Source: Paenibacillus oryzae
GTDB taxonomy: Bacteria > Bacillota > Bacilli > Paenibacillales > Paenibacillaceae
DNA: 64,000 bases
Assembly (NCBI RefSeq): GCF_001675045.1
Contig: NZ_LYPA01000076.1
Span: 89,071-153,070 of the forward strand
Reading direction: 5' to 3'
This document shows, in pieces, positions 7,993 through 16,525 of this stretch; position 1 is the first letter of the stretch, and every line of letters begins with the position of its first letter. The position numbers were made by a program, and so were the translations under genes. Under the pieces are notes generated by a model. It had not been told where the DNA came from, made no database searches, and worked only from the letters and a program-made list of their open reading frames with translations.

Positions 7993-8991
7993 ATGCAACT
8001 GGTATTCATGAACACATTCGAAAAACTGGAAGGCGATCATCATTATACCGCTCGTTTAACAATAGCCGAGGAGCAAGGCGTTTGGCATGTTAATTGGCAG
8101 GAAATGGACACTGCCCAAACGATGGAGCTAGAGGTTTGGTACGAAAGCCTGTCATGGGAGGAGCTATTGACAGCGTTCCGGCACGGGGTTGCGTTAAAGA
8201 TGGGCGCAGGCTATGTGCCCGTCATTGAATCCATGCTGGATGGAGACCGTCATGCTAAAGGCAGCTATCGCTCCATGCTGCAGTGTTATGGCGAGCATTA
8301 TGGGAACGAAGCCGTGTTTCAGACGCTAAGAGAATGGCGCCGCAAGAAAGCGGCCGCCGACAGAAAATCGCCTTTTTTGATTGCCACCAATGTATTGCTG
8401 TGGATGATTAGCGCTTATCTGCCTCATAATGAAGAAGAGCTGCGGCAAATTCCGGGTTGGGGCAAAGCGCGTAATGAAGCCTATGGCGGAGATATTTTGG
8501 AGCTCACCAGACCATACACCAGAGAAACGGCTTTCCCATTGGATTGGGTGGCACAGAAGCTGGACGGAGAATTGTTCCGCAACTGGCAGCTCAAGCAGCA
8601 GGAAAATAAATACCGCAATGCGCTGGAGCGGCAGGAGGAGAAAAAGCGATTGTTAAGCATTGTACAGCAAGGCGGTCTTCTGAGCACGCTGGAGGAAGAG
8701 CTGAAGCTGCCGCGGCGGGAGCTACTGCTCAGAATGGAGCAATTGGAGCAGGAGGGCTACGAGCTAGAGCCGCTGGTTGAGGAAGAGCTGCGAGATGTAC
8801 CGGAGGCGGAGATGCATTCCATCCTGGAAGTCATGACCGAAAAGGGCGATCGTTATTTAAAACCCGTATTGGAGCACGTATATGGAGAGGGTAATAGGTC
8901 TAAAGATGGAAGAACTGACGAACTATTGTATGAAAAGCTTCGCTTGATACGGATTCATTTTCGGCGGAAACAAGGGAAAAAAGCGGTCTAA
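7993..8991 (+). CDS. HRDC-domain protein
   Basis: The product is 332 aa from ATG 7993, chosen because AAAGGG lies 9 nt upstream. The frame is open further upstream, but only through the terminator. An HRDC domain (helicase and RNase D C-terminal nucleic-acid-binding fold) spans about residues 126-173, with the ATNVLLWMISAYLPHNEEEL and IPGWGKARNEAYGGDILEL pattern. The N-terminus is beta-rich and unassigned. The C-terminus is charged and helical, possibly winged-helix. No helicase or nuclease motifs are present, so it probably binds DNA or RNA or acts as an accessory protein. Its long leader carries a terminator hairpin that may control it. Confidence 0.8.
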   Translation: MQLVFMNTFEKLEGDHHYTARLTIAEEQGVWHVNWQEMDTAQTMELEVWYESLSWEELLTAFRHGVALKMGAGYVPVIESMLDGDRHAKGSYRSMLQCYGEHYGNEAVFQTLREWRRKKAAADRKSPFLIATNVLLWMISAYLPHNEEELRQIPGWGKARNEAYGGDILELTRPYTRETAFPLDWVAQKLDGELFRNWQLKQQENKYRNALERQEEKKRLLSIVQQGGLLSTLEEELKLPRRELLLRMEQLEQEGYELEPLVEEELRDVPEAEMHSILEVMTEKGDRYLKPVLEHVYGEGNRSKDGRTDELLYEKLRLIRIHFRRKQGKKAV

Positions 8992-9042
8992 TGGAAGTTT
9001 TTGCGACAAATTTGCGTAGGTCTAAAGTTTCATATGTGTGAA

Positions 9043-9082
9043 TAATAGTATACTTGTCCTATGATTTAAAGTATACTATTAA
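9043..9082 (+). promoter_or_regulatory. cheX promoter embedded in a 13-bp inverted repeat
   Basis: TTGTCC (9054-9059) and TATTAA (9077-9082) are 17 bp apart, about 50 bp before cheX. The inverted repeat TAATAGTATACTT (9043-9055) / AAGTATACTATTA (9069-9081) is perfect and spans the whole promoter. No T-run follows, so it is not a terminator and looks like an operator. Confidence 0.55.
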
Positions 9083-9131
9083 CAACTTAGACAAATAGCG
9101 AATTTTGTCGAACAAAGGAGCGCTACCCTTT

Positions 9132-9593
9132 ATGAAGGCAGAATATATCAATCCGTTTCTTGAATCTGCAAAGCTCGTAATTGAACAGGTGGTGCAAATC
9201 CGGCCTGAAACAGGTCAATTAGGCCTGAAGGACATTAAATTCGTAGAAAACTATATCTGGATTCAGATTGGTCTTAACGGACAAATGAACGGAGATATCG
9301 TTTTTGGCTTGAGCGAAGAGGTTGCTCTCAAGATGGTGTCGGCCATGATGGGCGGATTTGTTATTTCTGAAATTGACGAGATAGGACGTAGCGCGATTTC
9401 TGAACTTGGTAACATGATTAGCGGAAATGCAAGCACCATTCTTTACAATCAAGGTGTCCGGGTGGATATAACGCCTCCAAAAGTTATTCAGTCCGCACAA
9501 TCCGCTGGGTTTCAGCCGGCGCAAGCGCTGACGATACCTCTTATTATGGATGGAATCGGCGAGCTGGATATTCAGGTATTGGTGGCCTCCTAA
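9132..9593 (+). CDS. cheX: CheY-P phosphatase CheX
   Basis: The product is 153 aa from ATG 9132. An AAAGGAG site lies about 11 nt upstream, and the family begins MKAEYINPFL. CheX dephosphorylates CheY-P in flagellar chemotaxis. The diagnostic ExxN motif is visible in SELGNMISGNAS (about residues 90-101). The second usual feature, the GxLxI/V-type strand pattern near the end (IDGIGELDIQVLV-like), is also present. It is monocistronic, with a promoter inside a palindrome and a terminator after it. Together with the chemoreceptor at 2-3.7 kb it indicates a motile organism. Confidence 0.93.
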   Translation: MKAEYINPFLESAKLVIEQVVQIRPETGQLGLKDIKFVENYIWIQIGLNGQMNGDIVFGLSEEVALKMVSAMMGGFVISEIDEIGRSAISELGNMISGNASTILYNQGVRVDITPPKVIQSAQSAGFQPAQALTIPLIMDGIGELDIQVLVAS

Positions 9594-9643
9594 GACCGTA
9601 TGCTCTTGAGCAGTATGGAAGAACAAGCTTAAACCTCAGAATC

Positions 9644-9687
9644 AAAAGCCTCCGGACCGCCTGCAGGGTGGTGAAGGAGGCTTTTGT
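9644..9687 (+). terminator. Intrinsic terminator after cheX
   Basis: AAAAGCCTCC (9644-9653) pairs with GGAGGCTTTT (9676-9685), followed by TG. The loop holds a second small GC-rich pairing. Confidence 0.8.
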
Positions 9688-9782
9688 CATTGAAAATTGC
9701 ATGAAAACGCCTTTGCTTCGAGGAAGCTGATGCGCTACACTTGAGCAAGAGAGAATGAGGAAGCCGAAGGCGGTGGTTTGAG

Positions 9783-10556
9783 ATGTTAAAAGGAAAGGTC
9801 GTGCTCATTACGGGAGCATCGAGCGGGATTGGGGCGCTGGCAGCCTCCGAGCTGGCGCGTCATGGGGCAGTTCCGGTGTTGACTGGCCGTAATTTGGAAA
9901 AGCTTAAAAAACATGCGGAGGCCATATCCGCGGATTGTCTCTATTATAAGATGGATGTTGCAAACAGGGATGAAATTCGTCAAGTTGTAGAGCAGGTATT
10001 GAATAAACATGGCGTCATCGACATTTTGCTCAACAATGCCGGTTACGGCGAGTTTCGGCGTTTTGAGGAGATGCCGGTGGAGGATTTCCAGGCTATGATG
10101 GACACCAACTATATGGGCATAGTACGCTGTACAAAAGAAGTGCTCCCCCATATGCTGAAGCGGGGTTCGGGGCATATCGTCAATATCGCATCCATGGCTG
10201 GGAAAATCGGCTCTGCCAAATCGGTCAGCTATACGGCAACGAAACATGCCGTGTTAGGCTTTACCAATGCACTCCGAATGGAGATGGCGCAACAGGGCAT
10301 CAAGGTGTCCGCCATAAATCCTGGTCCCATCGACACTGAATTTTTTAGCATCGCAGATCCCGCCGGAAATTACGTCAAAAATGTCGGATGGCTTATGATG
10401 AAGCCTGAATATGTAGTAAAAGGCATTCTTCGCGTGATGGATACGGGCAAGGCGGAGCTGGACTTGCCGCGTAAGGCTGGTTTTGCGATCAAGCTGTATC
10501 AGTTGTTTCCGCGCACTGTGGACAGGTTGTTTGGAAAATGGATGAATCAAAAATAG
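9783..10556 (+). CDS. Short-chain dehydrogenase/reductase
   Basis: This 257-aa classical SDR has the cofactor motif TGASSGIG at residues 10-17, the NNAG motif near 85-88 (LLNNAGYG) and the catalytic Ser with Tyr-x-x-x-Lys (SYTATK, about 152-157). It uses NAD(P)(H) to oxidise or reduce an alcohol/carbonyl, with unknown substrate. The C-terminal KLYQLFPRTVDRLFG tail is typical of the YqjQ-like subgroup of Firmicutes. The helicase gene starts 24 bp later with its own ribosome binding site, so the two may share a transcript. Confidence 0.9.
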   Translation: MLKGKVVLITGASSGIGALAASELARHGAVPVLTGRNLEKLKKHAEAISADCLYYKMDVANRDEIRQVVEQVLNKHGVIDILLNNAGYGEFRRFEEMPVEDFQAMMDTNYMGIVRCTKEVLPHMLKRGSGHIVNIASMAGKIGSAKSVSYTATKHAVLGFTNALRMEMAQQGIKVSAINPGPIDTEFFSIADPAGNYVKNVGWLMMKPEYVVKGILRVMDTGKAELDLPRKAGFAIKLYQLFPRTVDRLFGKWMNQK

Positions 10557-10580
10557 CAGGTACATAGAGGAGTTAAAGGC

Positions 10581-12170
10581 ATGAACGATAAAACATGGAC
10601 GGAATTGGGTATTACTGAATCATTATCACAGGCTCTGAAGGAACGTGGAATTGTAACGCCAACCGATGTTCAGGCTGAGGCGATTCCGGCGCTTTTGGCG
10701 GGGCATGATGTTACTGCGCGCTCGCAAACCGGCAGCGGGAAAACATTGGCGTTTTTACTGCCGATTCTTCAGCGGATAAATGCGGCATCAGGCGCCATTC
10801 AAGGCGTTGTTATTTCTCCGACGCAGGAGCTGGCTATGCAAATTGTACGGGTTGCGGAGCAATATAGCGAACCGCTGGGCATCCGCATACAGCAATTGAT
10901 TGGCGGCGCCGCGATGAAGCGCCAGGTTGAAAAGCTGAAGCTGCGCCCGCATCTGATCATAGGAACTCCCGGACGCATTCATGAGCTTGTCAAGCTGCGC
11001 AAGCTGAAGCTTGGAGAGGTTCGTTTTGTCGTTATAGACGAAGCGGATCAAACCTTCCAGCTAGGTTCCACTAAGGATTTGGAAACGGTCCTTTATTCCA
11101 TGAATCCGAAAAGGCAAACCGCCTTTTTTTCGGCTACTTATCCCGAAATTATGACCCGTTACGAAGGACGCTGGATGAAGGAGCCCGTACGCGTGCAATT
11201 AAAGCCGCTGCAGCGGGTTGCGGAAACGGTGTCCAACTACTATATATTAAGCGATAAACGCGATAAAACCGATACAGTGCGCAGGCTTGTGCGGCTGCTG
11301 AATCCGGCCTCCGCCTTGTTATTCCTGAATGATACGGGTGAAATAGCCAATTGGGAAGCCAAGCTGAAGTATGAAGGCTTTGCGGTAGAGACGTTATACG
11401 GCGATTCCGACAAACTGAGAAGAGCGGCAACGCTGGCGCGTTTCCGCGACGGGACTTGCCAATTGCTGCTTGCAACCGACGTTGCGGCACGCGGGCTGGA
11501 TATTGAAGGTCTGCCGCTGGTCATGCAACTGGACCCTGCAATTGATGCCGACCACTATGTCCACCGGGCAGGAAGAACGGGACGTATGGGCCGCAGCGGC
11601 ACGGTTATTACAATCGTAACTCCGCAGGAGTTATTCATTATGGAAAAATTCCGCAAGCAGCTTGGCATTGACCTGCAGGAAAGAGCTATGTTCCGCGGCC
11701 GGTTTTTATCGATGGAGGAGCTGGCTGCCGCAACTAGCCCGCATAGGGGGATAAAAAGCGGACAACCAAGAGAAAATGGAACTGGCTTGGGCGGCGGCAG
11801 AGCCAAGACTGCTCGAGAAACCAAAGCTGTATTAGAAAACAAAGCTGTAAAAGATACCAAAGCTGATGGAGCGGCAAGCCGTAATGGTTCAATCCAACCG
11901 AGTCGTTCAACTGGAGAGAATGCCGGAGCGCTTCATGGACGTTCCAACAAAACCGTGGCAGCTAACCGGAGAGACAGTGGTGTAAAAGCCAAGGGAGGAC
12001 GTCCGGGCGCTCCTGACGGAGGACGCGCTAACGTTTCCGGCGGTTCAGTCAAATCTGCTTCATCGACCGGCGGCAAGGCCAAACAGACTAAAAAAAGCGA
12101 AGGCAAAAACAAGGGAGCGCCTAAATGGCTTAAAGAGAAGCGCCAACAATCCAGCCAAGCGGACAAATAA
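10581..12170 (+). CDS. DEAD-box ATP-dependent RNA helicase
   Basis: This 529-aa protein has all core motifs in order: Q motif region (TDVQAEAIPALL), Walker A (SQTGSGKT), PTQELA, TPGRI, DEAD (VIDEADQ), SAT (FFSATYP), RGLDIEG and HRAGRTGRMG. The core ends near residue 385. The last 140 residues are a low-complexity, basic tail rich in Lys, Arg, Gly, Ala and Ser, of the kind that binds RNA in CshA/CshB/DbpA-type helicases. No folded RRM is evident, so it is not classical DbpA. The likely role is unwinding in ribosome assembly or mRNA turnover, perhaps in the cold. No clear terminator follows. Confidence 0.93.
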   Translation: MNDKTWTELGITESLSQALKERGIVTPTDVQAEAIPALLAGHDVTARSQTGSGKTLAFLLPILQRINAASGAIQGVVISPTQELAMQIVRVAEQYSEPLGIRIQQLIGGAAMKRQVEKLKLRPHLIIGTPGRIHELVKLRKLKLGEVRFVVIDEADQTFQLGSTKDLETVLYSMNPKRQTAFFSATYPEIMTRYEGRWMKEPVRVQLKPLQRVAETVSNYYILSDKRDKTDTVRRLVRLLNPASALLFLNDTGEIANWEAKLKYEGFAVETLYGDSDKLRRAATLARFRDGTCQLLLATDVAARGLDIEGLPLVMQLDPAIDADHYVHRAGRTGRMGRSGTVITIVTPQELFIMEKFRKQLGIDLQERAMFRGRFLSMEELAAATSPHRGIKSGQPRENGTGLGGGRAKTARETKAVLENKAVKDTKADGAASRNGSIQPSRSTGENAGALHGRSNKTVAANRRDSGVKAKGGRPGAPDGGRANVSGGSVKSASSTGGKAKQTKKSEGKNKGAPKWLKEKRQQSSQADK

Positions 12171-12259
12171 TTCTCTTTGACCCTGAAAAACCGCTCACAT
12201 GGCGTTCAAACAAGCTGAATCTTTTTACTCAACCAGCATGGTACAAAATAACTATTTAT

Positions 12260-12360
12260 AAAAGCCACCCCCTCTAATTGTCTTTTGGCCCCCGAATGTT
12301 ATGGGCGAAGGCAACAACGGCGACAACATCGCCAAATGAAAAAAGAGGAGAGTGGCTTTT
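12260..12360 (+). promoter_or_regulatory. Leader that could hide the ribosome binding site of the SLH gene
   Basis: AAAAGCCACCCCCTC (12260-12274) is nearly complementary to GAGGAGAGTGGCTTTT (12345-12360), which contains the Shine-Dalgarno sequence of the SLH-protein gene. Pairing would close a loop of about 70 nt and block translation. The loop does not match any riboswitch consensus I know. Confidence 0.5.
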
Positions 12361-12362
12361 TT

Positions 12363-13625
12363 ATGACTACCAATAAACTGTGGAAAAAGACTGCAATAAC
12401 GGCAACAGCCATGCTTATGCTGGCAAGCGGCGCAACCTCCGCTTTTGCGGACGCCAAAGGCAATCATGACGGAAACGATAAAGGCAAACATAAAGGCTGG
12501 TACGAAAATAGCAATAACGGCAAAGGAAACAAAGATAAAGATAAAAGCAAAGATGAAGACAAGGCGAATATCCGCTGGAACTTCAAGGACGAGCAGGATT
12601 TGGAATGGGCGCTGGAATACATTATGCGCCTGGCGGCAAAAGGCGTTTTCACGGGATACGAGGATGGAACCTTCAAGCCAAAGCAAAATATTTCGCGTAT
12701 TGAAACGTTGACAGCGGCCGTCAGACTGATGGGTCTGCGCGAACAAGCGGAATCCGCGGAGGAAATGAAAACCGAGCTCAACTTCAAGGATGCCGATAAG
12801 CTGTACAAAAAATATCCTTGGGCCGTTGGTTACGTGGCGGTAGGCTTGGAAAATGATCTTTTTATTGAATCGGAAACGGAAATCAAGCCGGAGCAAAATG
12901 CAACCCGGCTCTGGTCGACGATTTTGTTGATTAAAGCGCTCAAGCTGGAGGATGAAGCCAAAAAGCTGAACAATACGAAGCTTGATTTCAAGGATGCTAA
13001 TGAAATTCCGGCGGGTGCGGTTGGTTATGTAGCCCTTGCTCTTGAGAAGGGCATCATTACGGGCTATTCCGATAAACACGGCAACAAAACCTTCCGTCCT
13101 AATCAGCCCGTTACCCGCGCCGAGCTTGCGGCATTGCTTGATCGTACAGACAACGAAATGCCTGACCATGACGCGCAAGCGATTGTCGGCAAGCTGAAAG
13201 CCGCTCCGGTTAACGGCACATTAACGCTCGTCAAGCCGGACAATACCGAGGTGACACTGGCAATTGATCCAACTGTCTTTATTTTCCGTGATGACAAAAA
13301 AGCCCCGGTAAGCGCGCTGCAAGCGGGCGACAGCTTGTTCCTGCGGACATATCAGCAAAAGGTTGTATTTATTGAAGTGACGGAGAAGGCTCCCGCAAGC
13401 ACGGCTTTTACAGAGCTGGGGCAAGTCAATACGCTGAATTTCAATGCTCAGGCCAAGCTGTCCACGATTTCCCTGACTCGCGTGGAAAACGGCCAAACAA
13501 AAGTGTTGATTTACAATGTTGATGCTAACGTTACCATCATTGGCGATGCGTCCAAGCTGAAGAGCGGTCAGGTCGTGGAGGTTAAAGGCGAAGCTGGCAC
13601 CGTTAAGTCCATTGAAATAAAATAA
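12363..13625 (+). CDS. Secreted S-layer homology (SLH) domain protein
   Basis: The product is 420 aa from ATG 12363. A Sec signal peptide covers about residues 1-29 (MLMLASGATSAFA), followed by a Lys/Asn/Gly/Asp-rich spacer to about 58. Three SLH repeats follow (about 60-115, 135-195 and 205-260), visible as FKD starts and the GYEDGTFKP, TEIKPEQNATR and TFRPNQPVTRAEL cores. SLH repeats bind pyruvylated secondary cell-wall polymer and anchor the protein outside the cell. The C-terminal 150 residues are beta-rich and resemble small wall-protein beta domains. The strain therefore probably carries S-layer-type wall polymer. The gene has a long leader with a possible anti-Shine-Dalgarno arm and a terminator after it. 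Confidence 0.9.
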   Translation: MTTNKLWKKTAITATAMLMLASGATSAFADAKGNHDGNDKGKHKGWYENSNNGKGNKDKDKSKDEDKANIRWNFKDEQDLEWALEYIMRLAAKGVFTGYEDGTFKPKQNISRIETLTAAVRLMGLREQAESAEEMKTELNFKDADKLYKKYPWAVGYVAVGLENDLFIESETEIKPEQNATRLWSTILLIKALKLEDEAKKLNNTKLDFKDANEIPAGAVGYVALALEKGIITGYSDKHGNKTFRPNQPVTRAELAALLDRTDNEMPDHDAQAIVGKLKAAPVNGTLTLVKPDNTEVTLAIDPTVFIFRDDKKAPVSALQAGDSLFLRTYQQKVVFIEVTEKAPASTAFTELGQVNTLNFNAQAKLSTISLTRVENGQTKVLIYNVDANVTIIGDASKLKSGQVVEVKGEAGTVKSIEIK

Positions 13626-13645
13626 GCAATAAACATCTGTGCCCG

Positions 13646-13690
13646 GCCTTGGTCAACCGTCTCTATAGAGATGGCTGGCCAAGGTTTTTT
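13646..13690 (+). terminator. Intrinsic terminator after the SLH gene
   Basis: CCTTGG (13647-13652) pairs with CCAAGG, with an inner GTCTC/GAGAT stem, followed by six T. Confidence 0.85.
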
Positions 13691-13822
13691 AATATGCGGT
13701 GAGCATGTTGATTGCCTGAACTTGATTTAAGGGGCAATTGCGGCTTTTTTTGAAATTAGCCTCCATTTTCGGTATGCTGATAGACAGAGAGTTTTTATAT
13801 GGCGGAAATGAAGGTGAATGTA

Positions 13823-14572
13823 ATGACAACGATTTTGCAGGTGAAAAAGCTGACAGGCGGCTATAGCCCCAAGAGGCCGGTGCTGCATGAGGTGGATTTT
13901 GAAATCCGGTCAGGCGAAATGATCGGGTTAATCGGATTAAACGGTGCGGGAAAAAGCACTACGATCAAGCATATATTAGGCCTTATGACTCCTCATAGCG
14001 GAGAAGTGAAGGTGGCAGGCGTAACGCTGGAGCAGTCGCCTGAGGTTTATCGGGAAGCTTTTGCTTATGTGCCGGAATCGCCGGCTTTGTTCGACGAGCT
14101 GACGGTGGAGGAGCATTTGCGGCTTAGCGGCATGGCTTACGGCGTGTCCGGCGAGCAATACGACCTGCGGGTGGAGGAGCTGCTGAAGGAGTTTCAGATG
14201 CTTCCCAAACGCAAGGCGTTTGCTTCTCATCTATCCAAGGGTATGAAGCAAAAGGTGATGATTATGAGCGCACTTCTGGCATCTCCGCCTCTGTATATTA
14301 TCGACGAGCCATTCCTGGGGCTCGATCCGCTCGGCATTCGTTCACTGCTGGAGCGGCTTGTAGAAGTGAAAAAAAGCGGCGCGGCGATTTTGATGAGCTC
14401 GCATATATTGTCAACCGTGGAAGCCTATTGCGACCGTTTTATCGTTATGCATGGCGGCGCAATTGCCGCTCAGGGCGAGCTGGGCGATATTACAGCCGCA
14501 GCGGGAATGAGAGATCGGGACAGCGGGCTGGAGGAAGCCTTTTACCAGCTGGTCAGCGGAGGCGGGAAGTGA
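13823..14572 (+). CDS. ecsA: ABC transporter ATP-binding protein EcsA
   Basis: The product is 249 aa from ATG 13823 (AAGGTG ribosome binding site; aligns with the start of Bacillus EcsA at LTGGY). It has Walker A GLNGAGKST, signature HLSKGMKQK and Walker B LYIIDEPFLGLDP. The segment GLIGLNGAGKSTTIKHILGL is especially EcsA-like. EcsAB is a membrane ABC system that affects protein secretion, regulated proteolysis, competence and sporulation. Its transported substrate is not settled. The stop overlaps the start of ecsB (TGATG). The third gene of the Bacillus locus, ecsC, is absent here. Confidence 0.9.
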   Translation: MTTILQVKKLTGGYSPKRPVLHEVDFEIRSGEMIGLIGLNGAGKSTTIKHILGLMTPHSGEVKVAGVTLEQSPEVYREAFAYVPESPALFDELTVEEHLRLSGMAYGVSGEQYDLRVEELLKEFQMLPKRKAFASHLSKGMKQKVMIMSALLASPPLYIIDEPFLGLDPLGIRSLLERLVEVKKSGAAILMSSHILSTVEAYCDRFIVMHGGAIAAQGELGDITAAAGMRDRDSGLEEAFYQLVSGGGK

Positions 14573-15855
14573 TGGCGGAGTCCCGGGCTGAGCTGGAGAA
14601 GCTGTGGAGAGAGCGGGCGGGACGTTTTCGCCGTGAAATGATGCCATACATACGCTACATGGGTCAAAGCGGTTTTCCTGCTTTTTTGTCATTGGTTTTG
14701 ATCATGGCTGTTATAAGCTACACCAAGCTTGTTGTGAATCCCCCGGCCGATTTTCCGATAGGGGAAATCGGGGTATTGGTCTTAACGCCATTTCTGTGCC
14801 GCAGTCCGCTGCGTACCTGGCTGCATCCCGCAGACGTTGTTTACCTGATGCCGCGCGAGCATCAAATGGGGAGCTATTTGTCTCTTTCGTTTAAGCGCTC
14901 CATCAAATGGAGCGGAGTTTGGGCGGTAATCGTTTTTTTGCTGTATACTCCGCTATATTCGGCAGTTAACGCGGGCGGCGGTTCGGGGGCTGGCGTTGAG
15001 GCTGGCAATGCCGGAGTGCTGCTTTTGGCATTCGTTTGCCTCGTGCTTAGAGTCATCAATTATTGGGGAGCGTGGCAGGAACGACGGATTAGCTGGAGCG
15101 GACACCGGGTATTTTCTCGTGTGCTGCGCTGGCTGGTGACTGCGCTTGTGATCGGAGGCTGGTTGTTTGCTCCGCTTGGACAAGCGGTTATTATTAACTC
15201 ATTAGGCTTGTTTGTATTAGGGATCATGTATCGTAATGCGGCAAAAAGCTCTTTTCCTTGGGAAAGGCTCATTGAAGAGGAGCGGGGAACACGAAAGAGG
15301 TATTATGCTTTTTTCAGCCTGTTTATTGATGTCCCTGTATTGGACAATTCCATCTCTCGGCGGCCGTATTTAACCTGGCTGCTGCGCCGAATTCCATATG
15401 GCCAACATAGCACCTTCGTTTATATGTATGCCGCATCGCTTCTGCGAACGGAAATTGGCGGTATTTTGCTCCGAATTGCAGCTCTGGGCTGTCTTGTTAC
15501 GTATTGGGCGGCCGAAGCGGCTACCTTGTCCGGCTGGAGCGCTGTTTTTTCGATAATTGTTTTTGGCTTTGTTTATAGTGTGCAGCTTGGGGCTCTTCGC
15601 AATATTAATAAATATACGGTGTGGAGGAGCATTTATCCACTGCCGGAAAACGGCCGCATCGGACAATATTTGAAGGTGGATGCCGCCGCGCTGGCTACGG
15701 GTTTTGTTCTGTTATGGCTTGCGGCTGCTGTGCCGTTGCTGCTTCAAGGTATTTTTGCTCCTCCCGCCGTCGCGGCCGTTTTATTGCTGCTTTTTGTGTG
15801 GAGACGTCCCAAGGTTTTGCGGCGAAAGCTGCTTTTGGAGGAGGAAGAGGAGTAG
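14572..15855 (+). CDS. ecsB: ABC transporter membrane protein EcsB
   Basis: The product is 427 aa from the coupled ATG at 14572. The protein is hydrophobic with about eight to ten membrane helices after an amphipathic N-terminus (REMMPYIRYMGQSGFPAFL). The family pattern includes a conserved polar stretch after the first helix pair (PFLCRSPLRTWLHPADVVYL) and the C-terminal RSIYPLPE. It pairs with EcsA to form the transporter. The frame is open further upstream inside ecsA, but no start there has a ribosome binding site. A degenerate repeat region follows the stop. Confidence 0.88.
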   Translation: MAESRAELEKLWRERAGRFRREMMPYIRYMGQSGFPAFLSLVLIMAVISYTKLVVNPPADFPIGEIGVLVLTPFLCRSPLRTWLHPADVVYLMPREHQMGSYLSLSFKRSIKWSGVWAVIVFLLYTPLYSAVNAGGGSGAGVEAGNAGVLLLAFVCLVLRVINYWGAWQERRISWSGHRVFSRVLRWLVTALVIGGWLFAPLGQAVIINSLGLFVLGIMYRNAAKSSFPWERLIEEERGTRKRYYAFFSLFIDVPVLDNSISRRPYLTWLLRRIPYGQHSTFVYMYAASLLRTEIGGILLRIAALGCLVTYWAAEAATLSGWSAVFSIIVFGFVYSVQLGALRNINKYTVWRSIYPLPENGRIGQYLKVDAAALATGFVLLWLAAAVPLLLQGIFAPPAVAAVLLLLFVWRRPKVLRRKLLLEEEEE

Positions 15856-15887
15856 AAGAGGAGCTTAAAAAGCAGGTTAAAAAGCAG

Positions 15888-16045
15888 ATGACTAAAAGTT
15901 GCGTATTAATAGTTGCGAATAAATAGTTGCGTAGTATTAGTTGCGTATTAAAAGTTGCGAATTAAAAGGCTTCGAATAAAATGTTTCAATTAAAAGGCTT
16001 CGAATCTTCGATTAATTGGCTTCAATTAAAAGGATAAAGAAGCTG
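15888..16045 (+). repeat. Degenerate AT-rich short tandem repeats
   Basis: Variants of AGTTGCGTATTA / AGTTGCGAATAA occur about five times, then drift into copies of AAAAGGCTTCGAAT and TTCAATTAAAAGG. The unit length varies (11-16 bp), as expected from slippage. No frame or promoter was found. Confidence 0.6.
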
Positions 16046-16056
16046 CTAAAAGGATA

Positions 16057-16150
16057 AAGGCGCTGCGGTGCTCCGTAAAAGTGTGTGATCAAAAAAATGG
16101 AAAGTGAACATTTTTTTGAACAATCTCTTAGAGGAGCCGCAGCGCCTTTT
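16057..16150 (+). terminator. Large hairpin, probable ecsAB terminator, with a repeat-end remnant in its loop
   Basis: An 18-nt arm at 16057-16074 pairs with 16133-16148 (two-base bulge), followed by TTTT. The loop is unusually long (58 nt). It contains GGAAAGTGAACATTTTTTTG (within 16099-16121), which resembles the right end of the 167-bp repeat family found at 39 and 43 kb. Confidence 0.5.
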
Positions 16151-16219
16151 GGCATGTGCGCGTATAACAAGGCGTAACCTGCCTCTTACTGCCTAGTGGA
16201 CATCCATGACCGTAACATC

Positions 16220-16380
16220 GCCAAATCGTAAAAAAAAGTAAAGTTTAGCGGTCGCTTTTGTCCGTTAGCATTTAAAAACAGCATCATTTTGGTAAAAAAA
16301 GAGCTGTTACGGCCAAAAATGTCTGTTAGCTACCGATTTGCTTGAAAAACGGCCTCTAACGGTCAAAATTGTCCGTAGGA
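16220..16380 (+). repeat. Dispersed GTCCGTTAG-type intergenic repeats
   Basis: Three variants of a motif like AACGGTCAAAATTGTCCG occur near 16227-16265, 16311-16330 and 16352-16379, as quasi-palindromic GGTC...GTCCG units. The same motif recurs at 35.9-36.1 kb. No coding frame is present. Confidence 0.5.
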
Positions 16381-16475
16381 ACAAGATCTTGAACTGGCGC
16401 TTCTGAAGCGTCCGCAGGAACATGATCTTGAACTGGCGCTTCTGAAGCGTCCGCAGGAACATGATCTTGAACTTC
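16373..16475 (+). repeat. 39-bp direct tandem repeat, 2.6 copies
   Basis: Copies lie at 16373-16411 and 16412-16450 (three differences or fewer), with a partial copy from 16451. Each full unit contains the short hairpin CGCTTC-T-GAAGCG and AGGAACATGATCTTGAACT. The array lies just past the 3' end of the aminotransferase gene. Confidence 0.85.
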
Positions 16476-16525
16476 AGAAGCGCTGCCTCTATGAACTGAA
16501 GCTTTTGACTAAAGTTTAATATCTG

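Noticed and set aside
12252..13178. A 308-codon minus-strand frame opposite the SLH gene
   Set aside because: The composition is that of an antisense shadow (many Phe/Arg), and the plus strand codes for a well-defined SLH protein.
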